This document shows positions 1-12,000 of a stretch of DNA of 64,000 nucleotides, piece after piece. Position numbers and translations under genes: made by a program. This stretch comes from Pilaira anomala (taxonomy: Eukaryota > Mucoromycota > Mucoromycetes > Mucorales > Mucoraceae), in assembly GCA_025716855.1 (NCBI GenBank), contig JAIXMQ010000009.1, forward strand, positions 588,001-652,000. The letters are read 5' to 3'. A model generated the notes under the pieces. It was given only the letters and a program-made list of their open reading frames with translations, was not told where the DNA came from and made no database searches. Each line of letters opens with the position of its first letter. Within the stretch, counting starts at the first letter, position 1.

Positions 1-251
1 AAGACATTACCTACCGTGATATCTTGAACAAGAGATGGATCAATACCTGTTTGTGATATAATTGCTTTAAAGACAACAGATAACATTTCTTCAGGTAAAG
101 TATCTTTTAAAGGCCCTTTACGTGCACGCGTCATAGGTGTACGAAGTGCTGAAACAATCACGACATCTTCTGGTGACTTGTATCCAATCTTGTTAGCTGT
201 ATAGCTTGATGGTAAAAGATGGTTGGTAACTTGTTGAAGACGACTACTCAT
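1..251 (-). CDS. Peroxisomal 3-ketoacyl-CoA thiolase, N-terminal part (cut by window edge)
   Basis: Enzyme of the last step of fatty-acid beta-oxidation, cleaving 3-ketoacyl-CoA with free CoA to give acetyl-CoA and a shortened acyl-CoA. The first 83 codons are present and the gene runs off the left edge. The N-terminus reads MSSRLQQVTNHLLPSS, in which RLQQVTNHL fits the PTS2 peroxisomal signal (R-L-x5-H-L). It is followed by the thiolase landmarks VSALRTPMTRARKGPLKDT and DITVGNV. No intron is seen in this part. The ATG (complement of 249-251) is preceded by a T/A-rich 5' flank. The catalytic Cys and the C-terminal half lie outside the window, so activity cannot be judged. Confidence 0.9.
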   Translation of the reverse strand, partial: MSSRLQQVTNHLLPSSYTANKIGYKSPEDVVIVSALRTPMTRARKGPLKDTLPEEMLSVVFKAIISQTGIDPSLVQDITVGNV

Positions 252-1393
252 ATTTGTTTTTTTTTATGAAAAAAAGGAAAAAGAAAAACAAGTTTTAATG
301 TGAAAAAAAAAATTGTTTGTCTTTTATTTATGCTCTTTTTTTTTCACATGCTTCGGGATGAGGGTTTAACCAAACTGGATGTAATCAGGATGACCATTTC
401 GTGTGACATGGTTATAATTTATCTCTTCTTTCTAATCCACAAAAAGCTCTTTATTCTAATAGATGTTTAGTAAAAAATTAAATTGTAGATTTGGAAAACA
501 TCAATTTGCTGTTTTCATTAATCGAATGCTTTTGGTCGTTCAAACCTGATCACGGGTTAACATCTCAACCAAAAGCATTTTTTTAGAACGCACACCATAT
601 GTGCGCCCCCTATTTTTTGGCGCATTGTTTTTAATCTTAAAAGTAAATCATTTGTTGCTATTGGTATCCTTTTTTTTTCTTGCACGCCACAAAGCAAGTT
701 TTTTTTTTTTTTTTTTTTTTTTTTTCGGTTCTTTCTTTCTTCTTTTTCTCTCTATATATTCCAAAATAAATTTTACTTATCCCTACCGACTTAATCTATT
801 CTTTTATTACGTACCCTATCTAGACAAGAGATGGTATTAAGATATAAATAACTTTCGAACCTGTATAAAATATTTTATCAGTGGTAAGTCATATCGAAGC
901 TCTAATAACTTTATCACAATGAAGTGATTCATTGCCTAATAAATCTCAATAGGGTACACTCTTTTTTTGTAAATATTGCATGTATTTGGATATGGAAGAT
1001 ATTCCATCCAAACCTATTGTGGTGAGGTGGTCGTCAGCGAATGAAAAGAAAAAAAAAACGGTGCGCTAAAGCGGCGCACGTATCTTTCCTTAAGAAACTT
1101 GGGATTGTCAAGATCCCTAAGCATAAGCGAACGGCAAGATTCTGCTTTTTATTATTATACCATGAATATTAGCTATTTTTATTATACACCTTCAAAAAAA
1201 TGGAGTGTAATTGATGCCATAAGCTATTATGATTCACGTTCGTCTTTCGGCTCTTCTTTTGAACTTTTTATAGCTATAAAAAGAAATATAATAACTGTTG
1301 ACCAAACACAAACATCATTGAAGAAGCATCTAACAATGCATCTTGATCATATCTACGTAGATTTATTTTTGTCTTAAAAAAGTTCTTCTCTTA
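252..1393. other. Intergenic AT-rich stretch, possible decayed short repeat element
   Basis: No convincing gene. There is a T run at about 700-725 and several shorter ones. GC-richer short motifs built on GTGCGC/GCGCAC occur at about 590-632 and 1061-1080 in roughly opposite orientation, which could be the ends of a short non-autonomous element. Small open frames here are low-complexity and are not supported. Confidence 0.4.
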
Positions 1394-1539
1394 ATGACTT
1401 CAGTTCCATGTGAAAAAAAAACAAATTGGCGTTTGTTCACTATGTACAATATGTAAAAAAAAAAATTGTAAGATTTAGTTAACTTCATGTTCTATTTCTT
1501 TCTTTCTCTTTCCTTTAACTGACTTTTTAAAAAAACAAA

Positions 1540-2133
1540 ATGCTTACATTTGGTCGCCAAACTTTTCCTGCATCTGAAATCACTCAAAGATATTATAAAG
1601 ACTATTATAGATTCTGTAATCGTGATGGTTATACCGGTTATTACATAAGAGAAGATCAACGTATTTATCGCGAAGAGTTTATTGCAGCAATTGATCTATC
1701 CTCTTATTATTATGATGATGGTAATAATTATGATGGTGAATTAGCTAATGATGAATTAGCTAATAATGATGGTATTTCCTCAGATGATGATAGTATCATG
1801 CTATCTTATTTTAATATCAGACCTGATGAAATGCCAAGTAATGAGTACTTAAATGACCCTGTCTTTATACAGCGATTTCATAATTACTCTGATGTAATTG
1901 TAAAATCAATTATCGATAGCTATTCTTCTAATTATGATAATTATTCTGGTGATAGCTCTTCTACTGGTTATAACTCTTATTCCGAAGAAGAAATATATGA
2001 TATAGTAGCTCTGTTGGTTATGACTCTTATTCTGAAGAAGATGGTGGTTATTATGATGATAATGAATCTATGGAGTCATCCAATGATGAATATTTTTAGG
2101 GGCGTACCTAATAGACAGCTTTCGACTTTTTAA
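1540..2133 (+). pseudogene. Accessory acidic Tyr/Ser/Asp-rich ORF of Helitron copy 1, frameshifted and internally deleted
   Basis: The first about 160 codons match the 234-aa ORF at 45713-46417 closely (MLTF.RQTFPASEITQRY; DGYTGY.I.EDQRIYREEF; IRPDE.PSN.YLNDPVFIQRF). This copy lacks the middle block with the membrane segment and shifts frame after YSEEEIYD. The shadow frame still encodes the SYSEED-like and ESMESSNDEYF tail near 2020-2098. It is therefore a broken copy. The family is not recognised. Its position, about 300-400 nt upstream of the Helitron N-terminal ORF, is the same in both copies. Confidence 0.6.
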
Positions 2134-2451
2134 GTCGAATTTTTTTTTAAAAAAAGCCTTTTTGTGTTTGTGATAATCGTTTCCTGTTTTTCTTGAAAAC
2201 CGTAACTAATAAAATAATATTATTTTGTCTTTTCGCGTCTCGTTTTTCAATCCAATCAGATCCAAAACTTTAAAGTGTGCTTTTATATGATCTGCATTTA
2301 CTTTTATTGTGGCGTCTTTATGGCATTTTTTTCAGGGTGTTTTTTTTAAATAATAACAGATTCTGTTTTTATTTTATTTTTTACTATCAATTGGTTCTTT
2401 TTTTTTTTTTGGCTACCAACTGGTTCCATTATTTAACCAGGCGATACAATT

Positions 2452-2652
2452 ATGCCTAGAAGAAGACTATCAGTAGAAGAAAAGAGGGAGAGAGAGAGAG
2501 CAAGGAAAAGGGTTAGAAGAGCGAATCGTGATTCTAGAAAGAGAGAGAGAGGGAGAGAGATAATCAAAGAAGAGAAAGATATCAAGAGACTAGACAGCAG
2601 TTATGATTTTCCCTTCTTTTGGTCGCAATTAGTTTTGCCCTTTATTGTGTAA
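2452..2652 (+). pseudogene. Helitron N-terminal basic segment
   Basis: A 66-codon open frame starting MPRRRLSVEEKRERERARKR and continuing with RRANRDSRKRERGRE. Helitron replicase/helicase proteins commonly begin with this Arg/Glu-rich helical pattern. The inverted copy at 44.6-46.6 kb lacks this roughly 390-nt segment, showing an internal deletion there. The frame ends in a stop before the Cys-rich region, so it is a fragment. A basic bZIP-like region of another gene is possible but less likely given the context. Confidence 0.5.
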
Positions 2653-2915
2653 AAAAAAATAGGATGGAAATATAGCACACAACAGAAGTGAAAGTCAGTA
2701 GTATAACTCAGCTAATTCTGAGTCTCTACAACAACCATTTGCTAATAGCAATGAGATATAAAAAAAAAGAGCTATAATTAACAACTTTAGAACAGTAGTA
2801 GTAAAATTGGGCTCTGCTATCAAATGCAAATGTTGTGGCTGTCTTTGGTTTTGGAATCAAACGTCAAACGTCAAACGTCAAAAAAGAAAGCATTGTAATC
2901 GACGGTAATCAATAA

Positions 2916-3436
2916 ATGGAGTTTATTTTTGAGGATGACATTCAAGAAACAAGATGTTGCAAAACGTGCTTATACTCTTTGAAACACAATAAAAGATCTA
3001 CTATCGCACTTATAAATGGACTCGGATTTCCTCAGCTTCCCGTTCATATTACTGAGTTGAATAAGATAGAAGAGCGACTTATTTCAGTAAGAAATGTCTT
3101 TCAAGGCATACATCCAATCAATGGAAACAGCCTGCAGTGGACGCTCTTAGCAGTAGTAAAATAGCCAGGCTAATTCAGTCAGATCCAGTTACTTGTGCCC
3201 AGTACTTTGATCACAGATTTCGTGAGCTGAAGAGAGCTTGGAAGAGACCGGATGGACCTTTCTTGGATTATGCTATTGAAGATTACTATTACAGAATAGA
3301 ATTAAAACATCGAGGCTCTCCACATGTACATATGCTCATCTGGCTCAAGAATGTACTCATGTACGTTGAAGAAATGAGTAGTTCTGAACAGGAGGTCTGT
3401 AGTAGGTTTGTTGGCAGAATTATGATTTGTGGGTGA
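2916..3436 (+). pseudogene. Helitron Cys-rich and Rep (HUH) domain fragments
   Basis: Two overlapping frames. The first (2916-3164) carries FEDDIQETRCCKTCLYSLK, ALINGLGFPQLP and ELNKIEERLISVR, the Cys-rich segment that precedes Rep in Helitron proteins. The second (3137-3436) carries LIQSDPVTCAQYFDHRF and then HRGSPHVHMLIWL. The latter has the two histidines of the HUH motif that bind the metal for rolling-circle nicking. The catalytic tyrosine region downstream and the whole helicase are absent, and a frameshift or deletion separates the two pieces. Confidence 0.75.
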
Positions 3437-3480
3437 TTTACCTGAAAGAGTTATTCGTCACTTTTTAAAGCAGCTAGGTA

Positions 3481-4136
3481 AAAGTTTTATTTAATTCCAT
3501 ATTGAAATGAATTACTGATAAAAAAAAATATTGTGTCTTTATAGCAAATGCATTAGTTAATACCAATCTTTTACCTTTTCAATATAGCAATGTCAATGAA
3601 ACCCGTTTTTCTTTCAACTCAGGAAAGAATCCAAGTGACATCATTTGAAAAAATTAATAAAATGATGTTTTGTGTTTGTGATTCAATTGAGTTTTAGGTT
3701 TATATTGATTTTGTTTTGTCTGTTATCGAATGACAAGGTCATGAGAGTAAATACTTCCATATTCTCGTTCTACCAAAAACGAGCTGAGTGCTCTCTTTTT
3801 TTTTATATTAGCTTCAAATGTTACGGGAGTTCTAATAGACTTCAATGGCTCCGAAATTTAAAGAAACCATTTCTCTGGGTGTCGCAATATAAATATCGTA
3901 TATTAATAGATGCATCCTAGTTGTTCTCATAATAAAATAACTTAATAGTTACTCTCGATACTAGAAAGATCTGGGCTTCTTTAAAAGGTGCAAAAAAAGA
4001 AAAGTTTTTATGCTCCGCTAATATTTTTTTTTTACACAAAATCCTTCTTTTTTTTTTTTTTTTTTTTTTTTCTTTTTTTCTATTTCCCCTTTATTTTACC
4101 TCTCCTACTTTTTTTTTATTTTTTTTTTATAAACGA
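3481..4136. other. Intergenic, T-rich
   Basis: No gene seen. The last 150 bases hold T runs and a CT-rich stretch (about 4040-4130) directly before an ATG, consistent with the promoter/5' UTR of the next gene. Confidence 0.4.
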
Positions 4137-4765
4137 ATGGATAAAACATTAAAAGATTATGAAAAGAATCTTGAAGATTTAGAACTTCAACGTACAAAGC
4201 TTGAAAAAGTAATGCAAATGATGGGACAAGAATGGGAAGAAAGGTAAAGAATAACAATAGAACAATAAAAAAATTATAGTGTTATTCACGCTCTTTTTTG
4301 TTAATTAGTGGAGCAGGTATTGGATGGTTAGGTTCTTTAGATCTTGCACCAATAAGTCAAGACATTAAACAAGAAACAGTACAGGGCAACAACACGACCA
4401 CAAATGAAAAATCGATATCACTTCCATTTTTAACCAATATCTTGTCTGAAAACACAGGACCTTCACCTGAATACCTTCAATCTTTATTGAATGTAAATGA
4501 TACTCTGCTGGCTCAGAGTCTAGCAAATCACAATACAACCACACCACCAATGTTAACACCTGTTGAAAACCAATTAAAGGAAATGATGATAAATTCAACT
4601 GATTGTCTTTCTTCACCTCTATTAACACCTACCACAAACACAGACTCTGATTATATCGAAAATGTGAACCCTCATTCTGAATTGGTCATTTCTCCTCTTG
4701 CATCTATCAAGTTTACTACAAGTACTGATACTTCTACTTCTACTACCACTACAGCTTCTATTTAA
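4137..4765 (+). CDS. Small protein of unknown function with N-terminal coiled coil
   Basis: Two exons, 4137-4243 and 4309-4765. The 65-nt GT..AG intron joins in phase to give 187 aa. The first about 35 residues (MDKTLKDYEKNLEDLELQ and onward) have the heptad-like Leu/Glu/Lys pattern of a coiled coil. They are followed by SGAGIGWLGSLDLAP and then a long Ser/Thr/Asn-rich, presumably disordered region ending in STSTTTTASI. The start is the first ATG after a CT-rich leader. No known domain is recognised. A regulatory or adaptor role is conceivable from the coiled coil plus disordered tail, but this is inference. Confidence 0.6.
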
Positions 4766-7310
4766 TTACTTTTTTTTTTTTTTTTTTTTCTTAAGAAAGT
4801 ATTCCCTTTTTTTTTTTTTCCTCTCTCTTTTCTTAAAAACTCATAACAAAAAAAAATCTATATATACATCTCATTTCCCATTCTAGCATATTTGAAAGCA
4901 CACAAACACATTTATAAGAATAAACCGTCTTTTTTTTAAAAAAAAAAAACAATAACAATAACAATAATACACATGGAACAATGTCGATCAATTATTGTTT
5001 ATAAATGACTCCGCTGTCATATTTTGTTAGGAAAAATGAGAGAGTAAGCAGTTCTTTAGTGTAATTTTTTTCATGCATTTTCCCGCTTATAGTCAAATAA
5101 TAATAAAGAAAACAAAAAATAACTGGCGATTTCCTAATCGTTACTAGTGAGAAAAGAGGAAAGTAGAAAAGGTTAGTACTAAATTGACAACTGCCAAGAA
5201 AAAAAAAATCGAGAAAAAAATATTTGAAGGCTAAGTTAATAAGGATTTCATTGCTAAAGACGTCTTTCAAATATGATAGGGTGAAGAATCTATTCCTTGG
5301 AAGTCTTCTAAAATTACTTATCAAAATTGGACTTCATTGGTATCAATGGATACCTGGCCCCATTTCAATTTTTTTTTTTTTTTTGAAGATTTTTTTACAA
5401 CCAATCAAATCATTTTATTAAAATAAAATTTTAACATTGCAAAAATAACACATCTTTGAATGAATAGATTCAAGTAATTCATTAGTTTAAATACATCATT
5501 TAACTTTTGCTGGCTGGGCGTTTTATTTTCAGTCATCACAAACAAATAATTAAATACATAAAACGCTTTATTTATTTTTAATGCTAATCCTATAACAGAA
5601 AATAGATAAACAAAAATTAATTCATGGGCTCCAAAAGCTAAAAGAAAACATATAATATTCAAGGCAAATTCTCAATCAGCTAAATGTTAACCCTACTATC
5701 AAACAACTGATCTGAAGACACATGTACTTTCCTAGCACTTGACATTCTCAAGTTTTATTGAAGAAATACAATCAAAACTAAACCAGAAATAGGTTAAAGG
5801 CAAATAAATTATTTGTATCACAGTTAAATTTTGCATTTTTATTAGAATAGTTAATCTCGATTTAAGCATTTGTTTTAGTGTGAGTTGTCCTTTTTTTTTT
5901 TTTGCGTTTGAATAATATCACCCAATTAGAAAAATTCTTAAGAAAAAAAGTGGGATTTTTTGTATCCAGTAACAAGTATCCAGATGTTTCGGATTAATAT
6001 AAGTAATGGTGTTTAAACATAGACGGGCCTTATTTTTTTTTTTTTTTTGAACCTTCGCTTCGCTTTGAAGCCTTCATTACACCGAAGTAGTATGTAATAA
6101 CATGACATACAATCCTTCTTGAAATAACGTTAGACGCATAAAATGTCACTGGGAAACCTGTTTAACACGTATGAGTCAACTATTATCTTATTTAAACTTC
6201 ATAGACTTTTACATAGTTATCCACAATGTGAATTCCTAATACGATTTTTTTTTTTTGCTGAAGCAACCGATCTTGATTAGATTAGTCACAATACGACATG
6301 AGTGGCATCCTCCTTATCTTCACCCTTTAACCTCGCCTATAGATGTGATACACTCCAATCTGGAATCCTTTAGAATCATACAGCAAACGTCAGGTCTTTC
6401 TCATTATTTACTTTGACGTTTGTGCTATATTAAATAATTATGCACATGAGTAAATACGAAGGGGTTAAAAAGTTATTTAATTCCTGATATAATCCCTTTT
6501 ATGCTATTAAACAAGAGACTAAAGCGATAGTATTAAGGATGTCTTATTTGAAAGAAGAAGAAAAAAGCATAAAGGAAAGGAAAAATAAATAAATAAACGA
6601 CTGATAAACCTGTTTGCGATTTATCTTGTGGTCCGTCAAACTTTTATAATCAACTACTTCGTCATTTTAATAAACAAAGGCTGCCCTCTCCTCCTTAAGA
6701 GACGAGAGGTTAAAGGTAGGCTCATTGATATCACTTTTGCAAGTAGATGGTAAGTATCAAGTTGCTCATCATAACCGATCAACTTATATTTACATACTCA
6801 CTGACAATGCTGTACCGATTATCTTTAACTGAAAGAGATTATTATTATTATTTTGTACATTATGCAGCAGGTTCCTGCTTGGGTAAAGAAATTTTATATC
6901 TCGTAGTAAACTAAAGAGACATGAATATGAAACGTCTTTAAGACCGGATTTTTGGTGACATGGCAGATATATCTGTACTTTCTAAAAGTCGAAAGAAAAA
7001 AGAGTGATATGTAAAAGTAAAAAGGTAGAAATAATCAAAAGTAAATCCTTGTTTGTCCCTTTTTTTTTTAAAAAAAAAAACGGACAAAATTTATTACCCG
7101 CAATACTGCATTGTGAATACCTGACGTAATTAGACTACAATTAAAAGTAGTACAGGTGAATCATAAGCCTTTTCGGCCAATTTTCTTTTTACCACTAGCA
7201 GAATTGGAAAATTACTTGAATGCGCTTACTTTCGTTAGTACGCCAGTACCTGAAAATTTTTCAAGTCATGATAAAAATTTCACCTTAATTATAAATATGA
7301 TATAAATAAA

Positions 7311-7350
<40 letters not shown>

Positions 7351-7570
7351 CAAACATCATTTTAAGCATATTATTTGTTTAAATATCGTGCTTTTACTGC
7401 AAAGGATAATATGCTAAAATAATAATAATAATAAAAAAAAAAGACCCAGTCCAACAAAACTTTCAAATATGGTAAAGTCTATTTTTTTTAAAAAAAAATA
7501 AATAAAACGCTAATATAGTTTTTCTATCTCTTCTTTTTCTTTTTTCTTTTTCTTTTTTTTTTTTCAAGTG
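4766..7570. other. Long intergenic region without recognisable gene
   Basis: About 2.8 kb of AT-rich DNA with many A and T runs, including T30 near 7314-7348. Minus-strand open frames at 4992-5324 and 5405-5662 are hydrophobic, biased and unsupported. No RNA gene or repeat family was recognised. The last 60 bases are CT-rich, like the leaders of neighbouring genes. Confidence 0.4.
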
Positions 7571-8734
7571 ATGAATTCATCAAAACAACTAAAACAGAAA
7601 AGAGTTACGCAAAAAAATGATTTTATCATGTATCAACAACCTACTATAGATTATAATACGCCTTCGTTACCTTCATTGGATCGTTTAGTACATAATAAGG
7701 TAGAAGGTAATTTATCAAGTCCAATACCAACATCATACCCTAAGCAGCAGGTATACGCTCCCCCTAAGCCAAATACACAGTCTTTGGATGATTCATTAAA
7801 CACGAATTCTTCTACATTCTATCAAAGATCTGACGTTGATGTCTATCCAACACCTTCCACCTATTATCCGCCTTCCTCCGTGATGGACCAAAGGGAAGAA
7901 CATCGTATCTATTCATTTATGCCACTCGAAAGTGTCTTTCAACAAAAGAGGCCTAGAAGAAAGTTTAACGAGATAGAAAGGTTATATCAATGTAATTTCT
8001 ATAACTGTACAAAAGCCTATGGCACATTAAATCATTTAAACGCACATATATCGATGCAAGAACATGTAAGCCACTTCTTCAGTCCATGTAATAGACTAGA
8101 AAAAAAAAAGTATAACGATATTTTTTTTTTTTATATATCTAACTAGGGACCTAAACGATTACCGATTGAATTTAAAGAGTTGAGAAAACAGTTACGTAAG
8201 ACGAAAGCTCAAGCTTCTGCTATAAAGGCAAAGAACGAATTTACAGAATCACAGACGTCTAAAAAGGATCATTATCGTGAATATAATATGATGCCTCAGC
8301 CTTCAAGTTATCATCCTCAACATATAGCTCCTTTACAACATCCTAGTCCCCATCAAGGGACCCTTCAGATGCCACAAGTACCTCAAAACATGGCACCATT
8401 GCCACCGCCACCGTCTTCTCAGATGGTTCCTCCACCATTGACACATCCACAACAACAACAACAACAACAGTTGAGACATACACAACCTATGAGGCCCGTT
8501 ACCCAGCAACATATTACGTCGCCACAGACCGGCCAGATACAACACATTGCTATGCCTCAGCCTTCACAAGGTATACCTTTACCGCCACAGCAGCAATATC
8601 AACCCACTTTTCCACCCCCTCCTGCTCCACCTCCACCTACTTTCCAACAATATCAAATCATGCAACAACAGCAACAACAACAACAACAACAACAACAACA
8701 GCAGCAGCAGCAGCAGCAGAACCAGTTTCGTTAG
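7571..8734 (+). CDS. Con7-type C2H2 zinc-finger transcription factor
   Basis: Putative DNA-binding regulator. Exons are 7571-8065 and 8147-8734, the 81-nt intron is phase 0, and the product is about 360 aa. The single C2H2 finger spans the intron region: YQCNFYNCTKAYGTLNHLNAH...QEH followed by GPKRLPIEFKELRKQLRK. That finger plus its basic extension is the hallmark of the Con7 family, known from filamentous fungi as regulators of infection-related morphogenesis. The N-terminus (residues 1-130) is Ser/Pro/Tyr-rich. The C-terminus is Pro/Gln-rich and ends in a pure polyglutamine run (about 8664-8720) and NQFR. The start is the first ATG after the CT-rich leader. The role in this species is inference. 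Confidence 0.82.
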
Positions 8735-9029
8735 ATGTTCATTTAATTTATTTATATATGCCAACTATGTTTATTACTTTGTCGTTTTAGTTTATATACT
8801 CCAAAAAAAAAAAAAAAAAAAAAAAAAATAAGTTACTTTTAAACACACACAAAAAAGGGCCTCTTATGACAAGTTTATTATGAAAAAAAATTTTTTTTTT
8901 TTTTTTTTTGCAATCAAATGTATTACACAATTTTAAAATTCAAATGCGCGCTGAGCAAAATAAAAAGACCCCAATTCTATTTAATCAAGTGTACACGATG
9001 TCAAGTTTTATTAATAAGCATTTTTATTT
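8735..9029. other. Convergent intergenic spacer
   Basis: Short spacer between the converging Con7-type gene and Dicer. It holds an A run of about 27 (8802-8828) and a T run (8890-8908). Poly(A) signals for both genes presumably lie here, but no single site can be assigned. Confidence 0.4.
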
Positions 9030-12000
9030 TTAAAAGTCCTTGGAAGATTTACAAGTACAAAGTGAAGGTAAGAGTTGAGAGTCTTGTAATAGTTCACAAG
9101 CTCTAGTAGCAGCTTCTTTTCGGGCCTCTTTTGTGTTAAATCCTGAGCCGCTTGTAAAAGGTTTTTGATGAATAAAGACAATACATTTTTGTGTTCCAGA
9201 AGCATTCTGTGTAATATTCCTTTTTTTAAAAAAAAAAAATTTTTTTTTTTTGTTAGATGATCGAAAATAAAAACAATAAAATAATGATAACTTACTTTGT
9301 TTCACATTGAAAGCAACCGTATGCTTGTACAATACATTTTAGTTTACCTAGAGGATGTTCTTGAATAGATTCTAACGAGATATGGTTTTCTAAAATCGGC
9401 TTCAGCCATCTTTCAAATAATTGCAACACAGGCTCCAGCTGAAATTCACAATCCACATAGACAGCTCCCATTAAACTTTCAATGATATCTGATAACACCT
9501 TAGGCGGGTTAAATTCTAGCCAATACTCACCTTCAGCATTCTTATTGGCCTCAGCTAATTGGATAAAATGTAACATGGCTTCCATCAAAAAACTTGAACC
9601 GTGTCGAATATGTCGATGCAAGCCAAGTTGAACACATAAGATACTCAAGATATCATTATTCACACTTGATTTTCGGAGATTGTGCAATAGACCCGGTGGG
9701 GCGGTATCATACTTTTTAAATAAATAATTTGTTACGCAAAAATCGAGCACAGCGTCACCTAGGAACTCTAATCGTTGATAGCATGGTACAGATGAACTAG
9801 GTACACTAGCATGTGTCAGTGCCTCTACTACTAAAGCCGGATTTTTAAACCTGTGACCTACGATCTCCATCACACGATCTACATTTGCCTCGCGTAAGGA
9901 AGGATCATAAAAGGATTCTGAGTGATGGGTTTCAAATAAACGGTTGAAATCTGACCAGACTTGAATAGACTCCAGAGGCACTTTTAGCTTTTGAGCGGCC
10001 TCTAAAGGTAATTTTAAAGTTGGGTCAGTCATGTAAGCAGCGCCTAAAGTGGATTCGATGACATCGGCCAAGGTTTTATCAGAGAGTTTATGGAATCGAA
10101 TGACTTTGGTCATTTGTTCACTATCCGAAGTAGTCATGAAATGAGGAGGTCTCCAGAACCGACGGGGTAAGGTTTGACTACAAATATATCGATAAAGACC
10201 TAGTTGATGAGCCGATTGAAAAAGCGTCTTGTTACTGATCATCGTGGTACGTGCTTCTGTTAATGCGTCTTCGTTACTATGAACATTCTTTACAAACACA
10301 AATGTAGAAGCAACCAATTTTAATACAGAGTCTAGATAAAAAAAAAATATAAAAATATAAAAAAAAAGTATAAATGATCGGTGTGTGTGTGTGAGTTTAT
10401 TTTGATTCTTCTTTTTTATGACGGGAAAAAATCTTTACCGCCAAGGAATTCCAAGCGTTGATAGTTGATGCTGATACCAGTAGAGGATGCAGTGTATGCT
10501 TCTACCATGAGTGCGGTGTCAATTTCAGTGAGGTTTAAAGATTTTTGTGCATCCAATACTAAGAGCGTGGCATCGATGCGTGCTTGTAAAGTAGGTAGTA
10601 GTTGAAATGTACGGAATACACTGGCGCTCATACTGTAAATTTGACATAATTCTGGTATAAGGAAGTGGGAATTATCTGATGTTGTATCTGATGATGAGCT
10701 TTGATTAACACGAGCTGCTAACAATAAATTCTGTTGTAAGTTTTTAATCTCGATTTCTGCCTTTGTCTTGTAATAATTTGCAAAAGTAATATTCTCCTTC
10801 ATAATCGAGTTGGGTGTCATGTCATATTGAATTTTTTCGAAATAATGAAACTTTCCGTTTTGTTGATTGATGAGAATGGTATCTTGTAATTTATAGATAT
10901 CTGTGATTGTTGTATTTTCATTGCGAATAGTGGATTTGATCTCTTTCCAGTCAAATGAACCATTTGATTGAAGTGGAGCCAAGAAATAGGGTGTATCTTT
11001 TGCAACACAAGTAAATTCCTTGTGTGTAATAGCTCGAGTGATTGCAATCATGTAATCTACTAACATTTGTACTTGTTCTGGCTTTTGAAACATAAATTTA
11101 GTTTTGATTCGATTGAGTTTAATGCATACTTGGTTTGTTTCAATATTTGGAATTGGTGGGAGTGGGTATTTTGTGATCAGACATATCTTGCGGTAATTGG
11201 TATTGTTTATCTCAATATAGGATATCCAGTATGGACCTAAAGGAATACCAAGGGTTTTGTCAGGTCCCGGGTTCCAGAATGAAGGTACACTCTTCGGGTA
11301 AACTGTCTCTCGACCACGACTTCCAATTTGCTTTCCTGCTTCATCAAGTTCCTCAAGTCTTTCTTTGACTTTTTTATTAGCAGGTATCAAGTTGTCGTTG
11401 ATAGCGCCAGATTTATGTAACGAAATACAAGCTTCTAATGACACGATCATCTTAGCTTCATGTTTGGATTCTCCAACAGCTTGAAACTGTCTTTGTTCAG
11501 AGTTTGTGGGTAATGTCAAGATACAAAGATAAGATGTTGAACCAAAAGAGCTCATTTTGTAAACCGGTTTAAAGTTGCAAAACTCGTCGGCAGGTAATGT
11601 AGCACAATACTGGTGAACAAGTGCAATGGAACCATAGAGAGTTAACTTGGCGCCCGTACTTTTTATTTCGTATGCATTTCTGTTAAATCTGTCGAAAGTG
11701 GCCTTTTTAATGGACTCGGGGTCATAATCATCTCCAAACATTTGAGCCACGTTACGTTCAGAAGGTAAAGCACGACAAAAGGCCTTGGTTTGTTTTTCGA
11801 TTTGTTGAAATTTAGATAATAGGTTGTATTCTTTTGGGTTTTGTTCATTGATCATCAGAATGTATTTTGCTTCTCTTTGACGTGCCCTGCCTCGAGATTG
11901 GATATAAGCTGCAGGCGTTTTAAATAAATCAAATCTAATATAAAAATGTATGTGTCAATAGATATTTTTGTATGTAAAATATAATTTCATTGCATTCTAT

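Larger units (their letters stand above)
1394..3480 (+). mobile_element. Helitron relic, copy 1 (5' accessory ORF, N-terminal region and Rep HUH region)
   Basis: Decayed Helitron on the plus strand. It shares about 1.7 kb, from the TGACTTCAG segment near 1395 to about 3095, with an inverted copy at 45113-46606. In order it carries the accessory acidic ORF (1540-2133), the basic Arg-rich start of a RepHel-like protein (2452-2652), a Cys-rich segment with CCKTC and ALINGLGFPQLP (2916-3100), and a piece of the Rep nuclease domain with HVHMLIW (3137-3436). A segment between LISVR and the Rep block is missing and the frame changes. No helicase domain is present, so the element is not autonomous. 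Exact termini (5' TC, 3' CTRR with hairpin) were not identified. Confidence 0.75.

Noticed and set aside
601..840. Open frame of 79 codons
   Set aside because: Almost entirely Phe/Leu/Tyr from T runs; no start context or family.
1099..1377. Open frame of 92 codons before Helitron copy 1
   Set aside because: No recognisable domain, absent from the second Helitron copy, and composition follows local AT content.
2452..2652. bZIP transcription factor
   Set aside because: The Arg/Glu-rich segment has no leucine zipper and sits in a Helitron relic where such a start is expected.
8547..8831. Frames overlapping the polyglutamine end of the Con7-type gene on both strands
   Set aside because: Poly-Asn, poly-Ser and poly-Leu frames are shadows of the CAA/CAG repeat.
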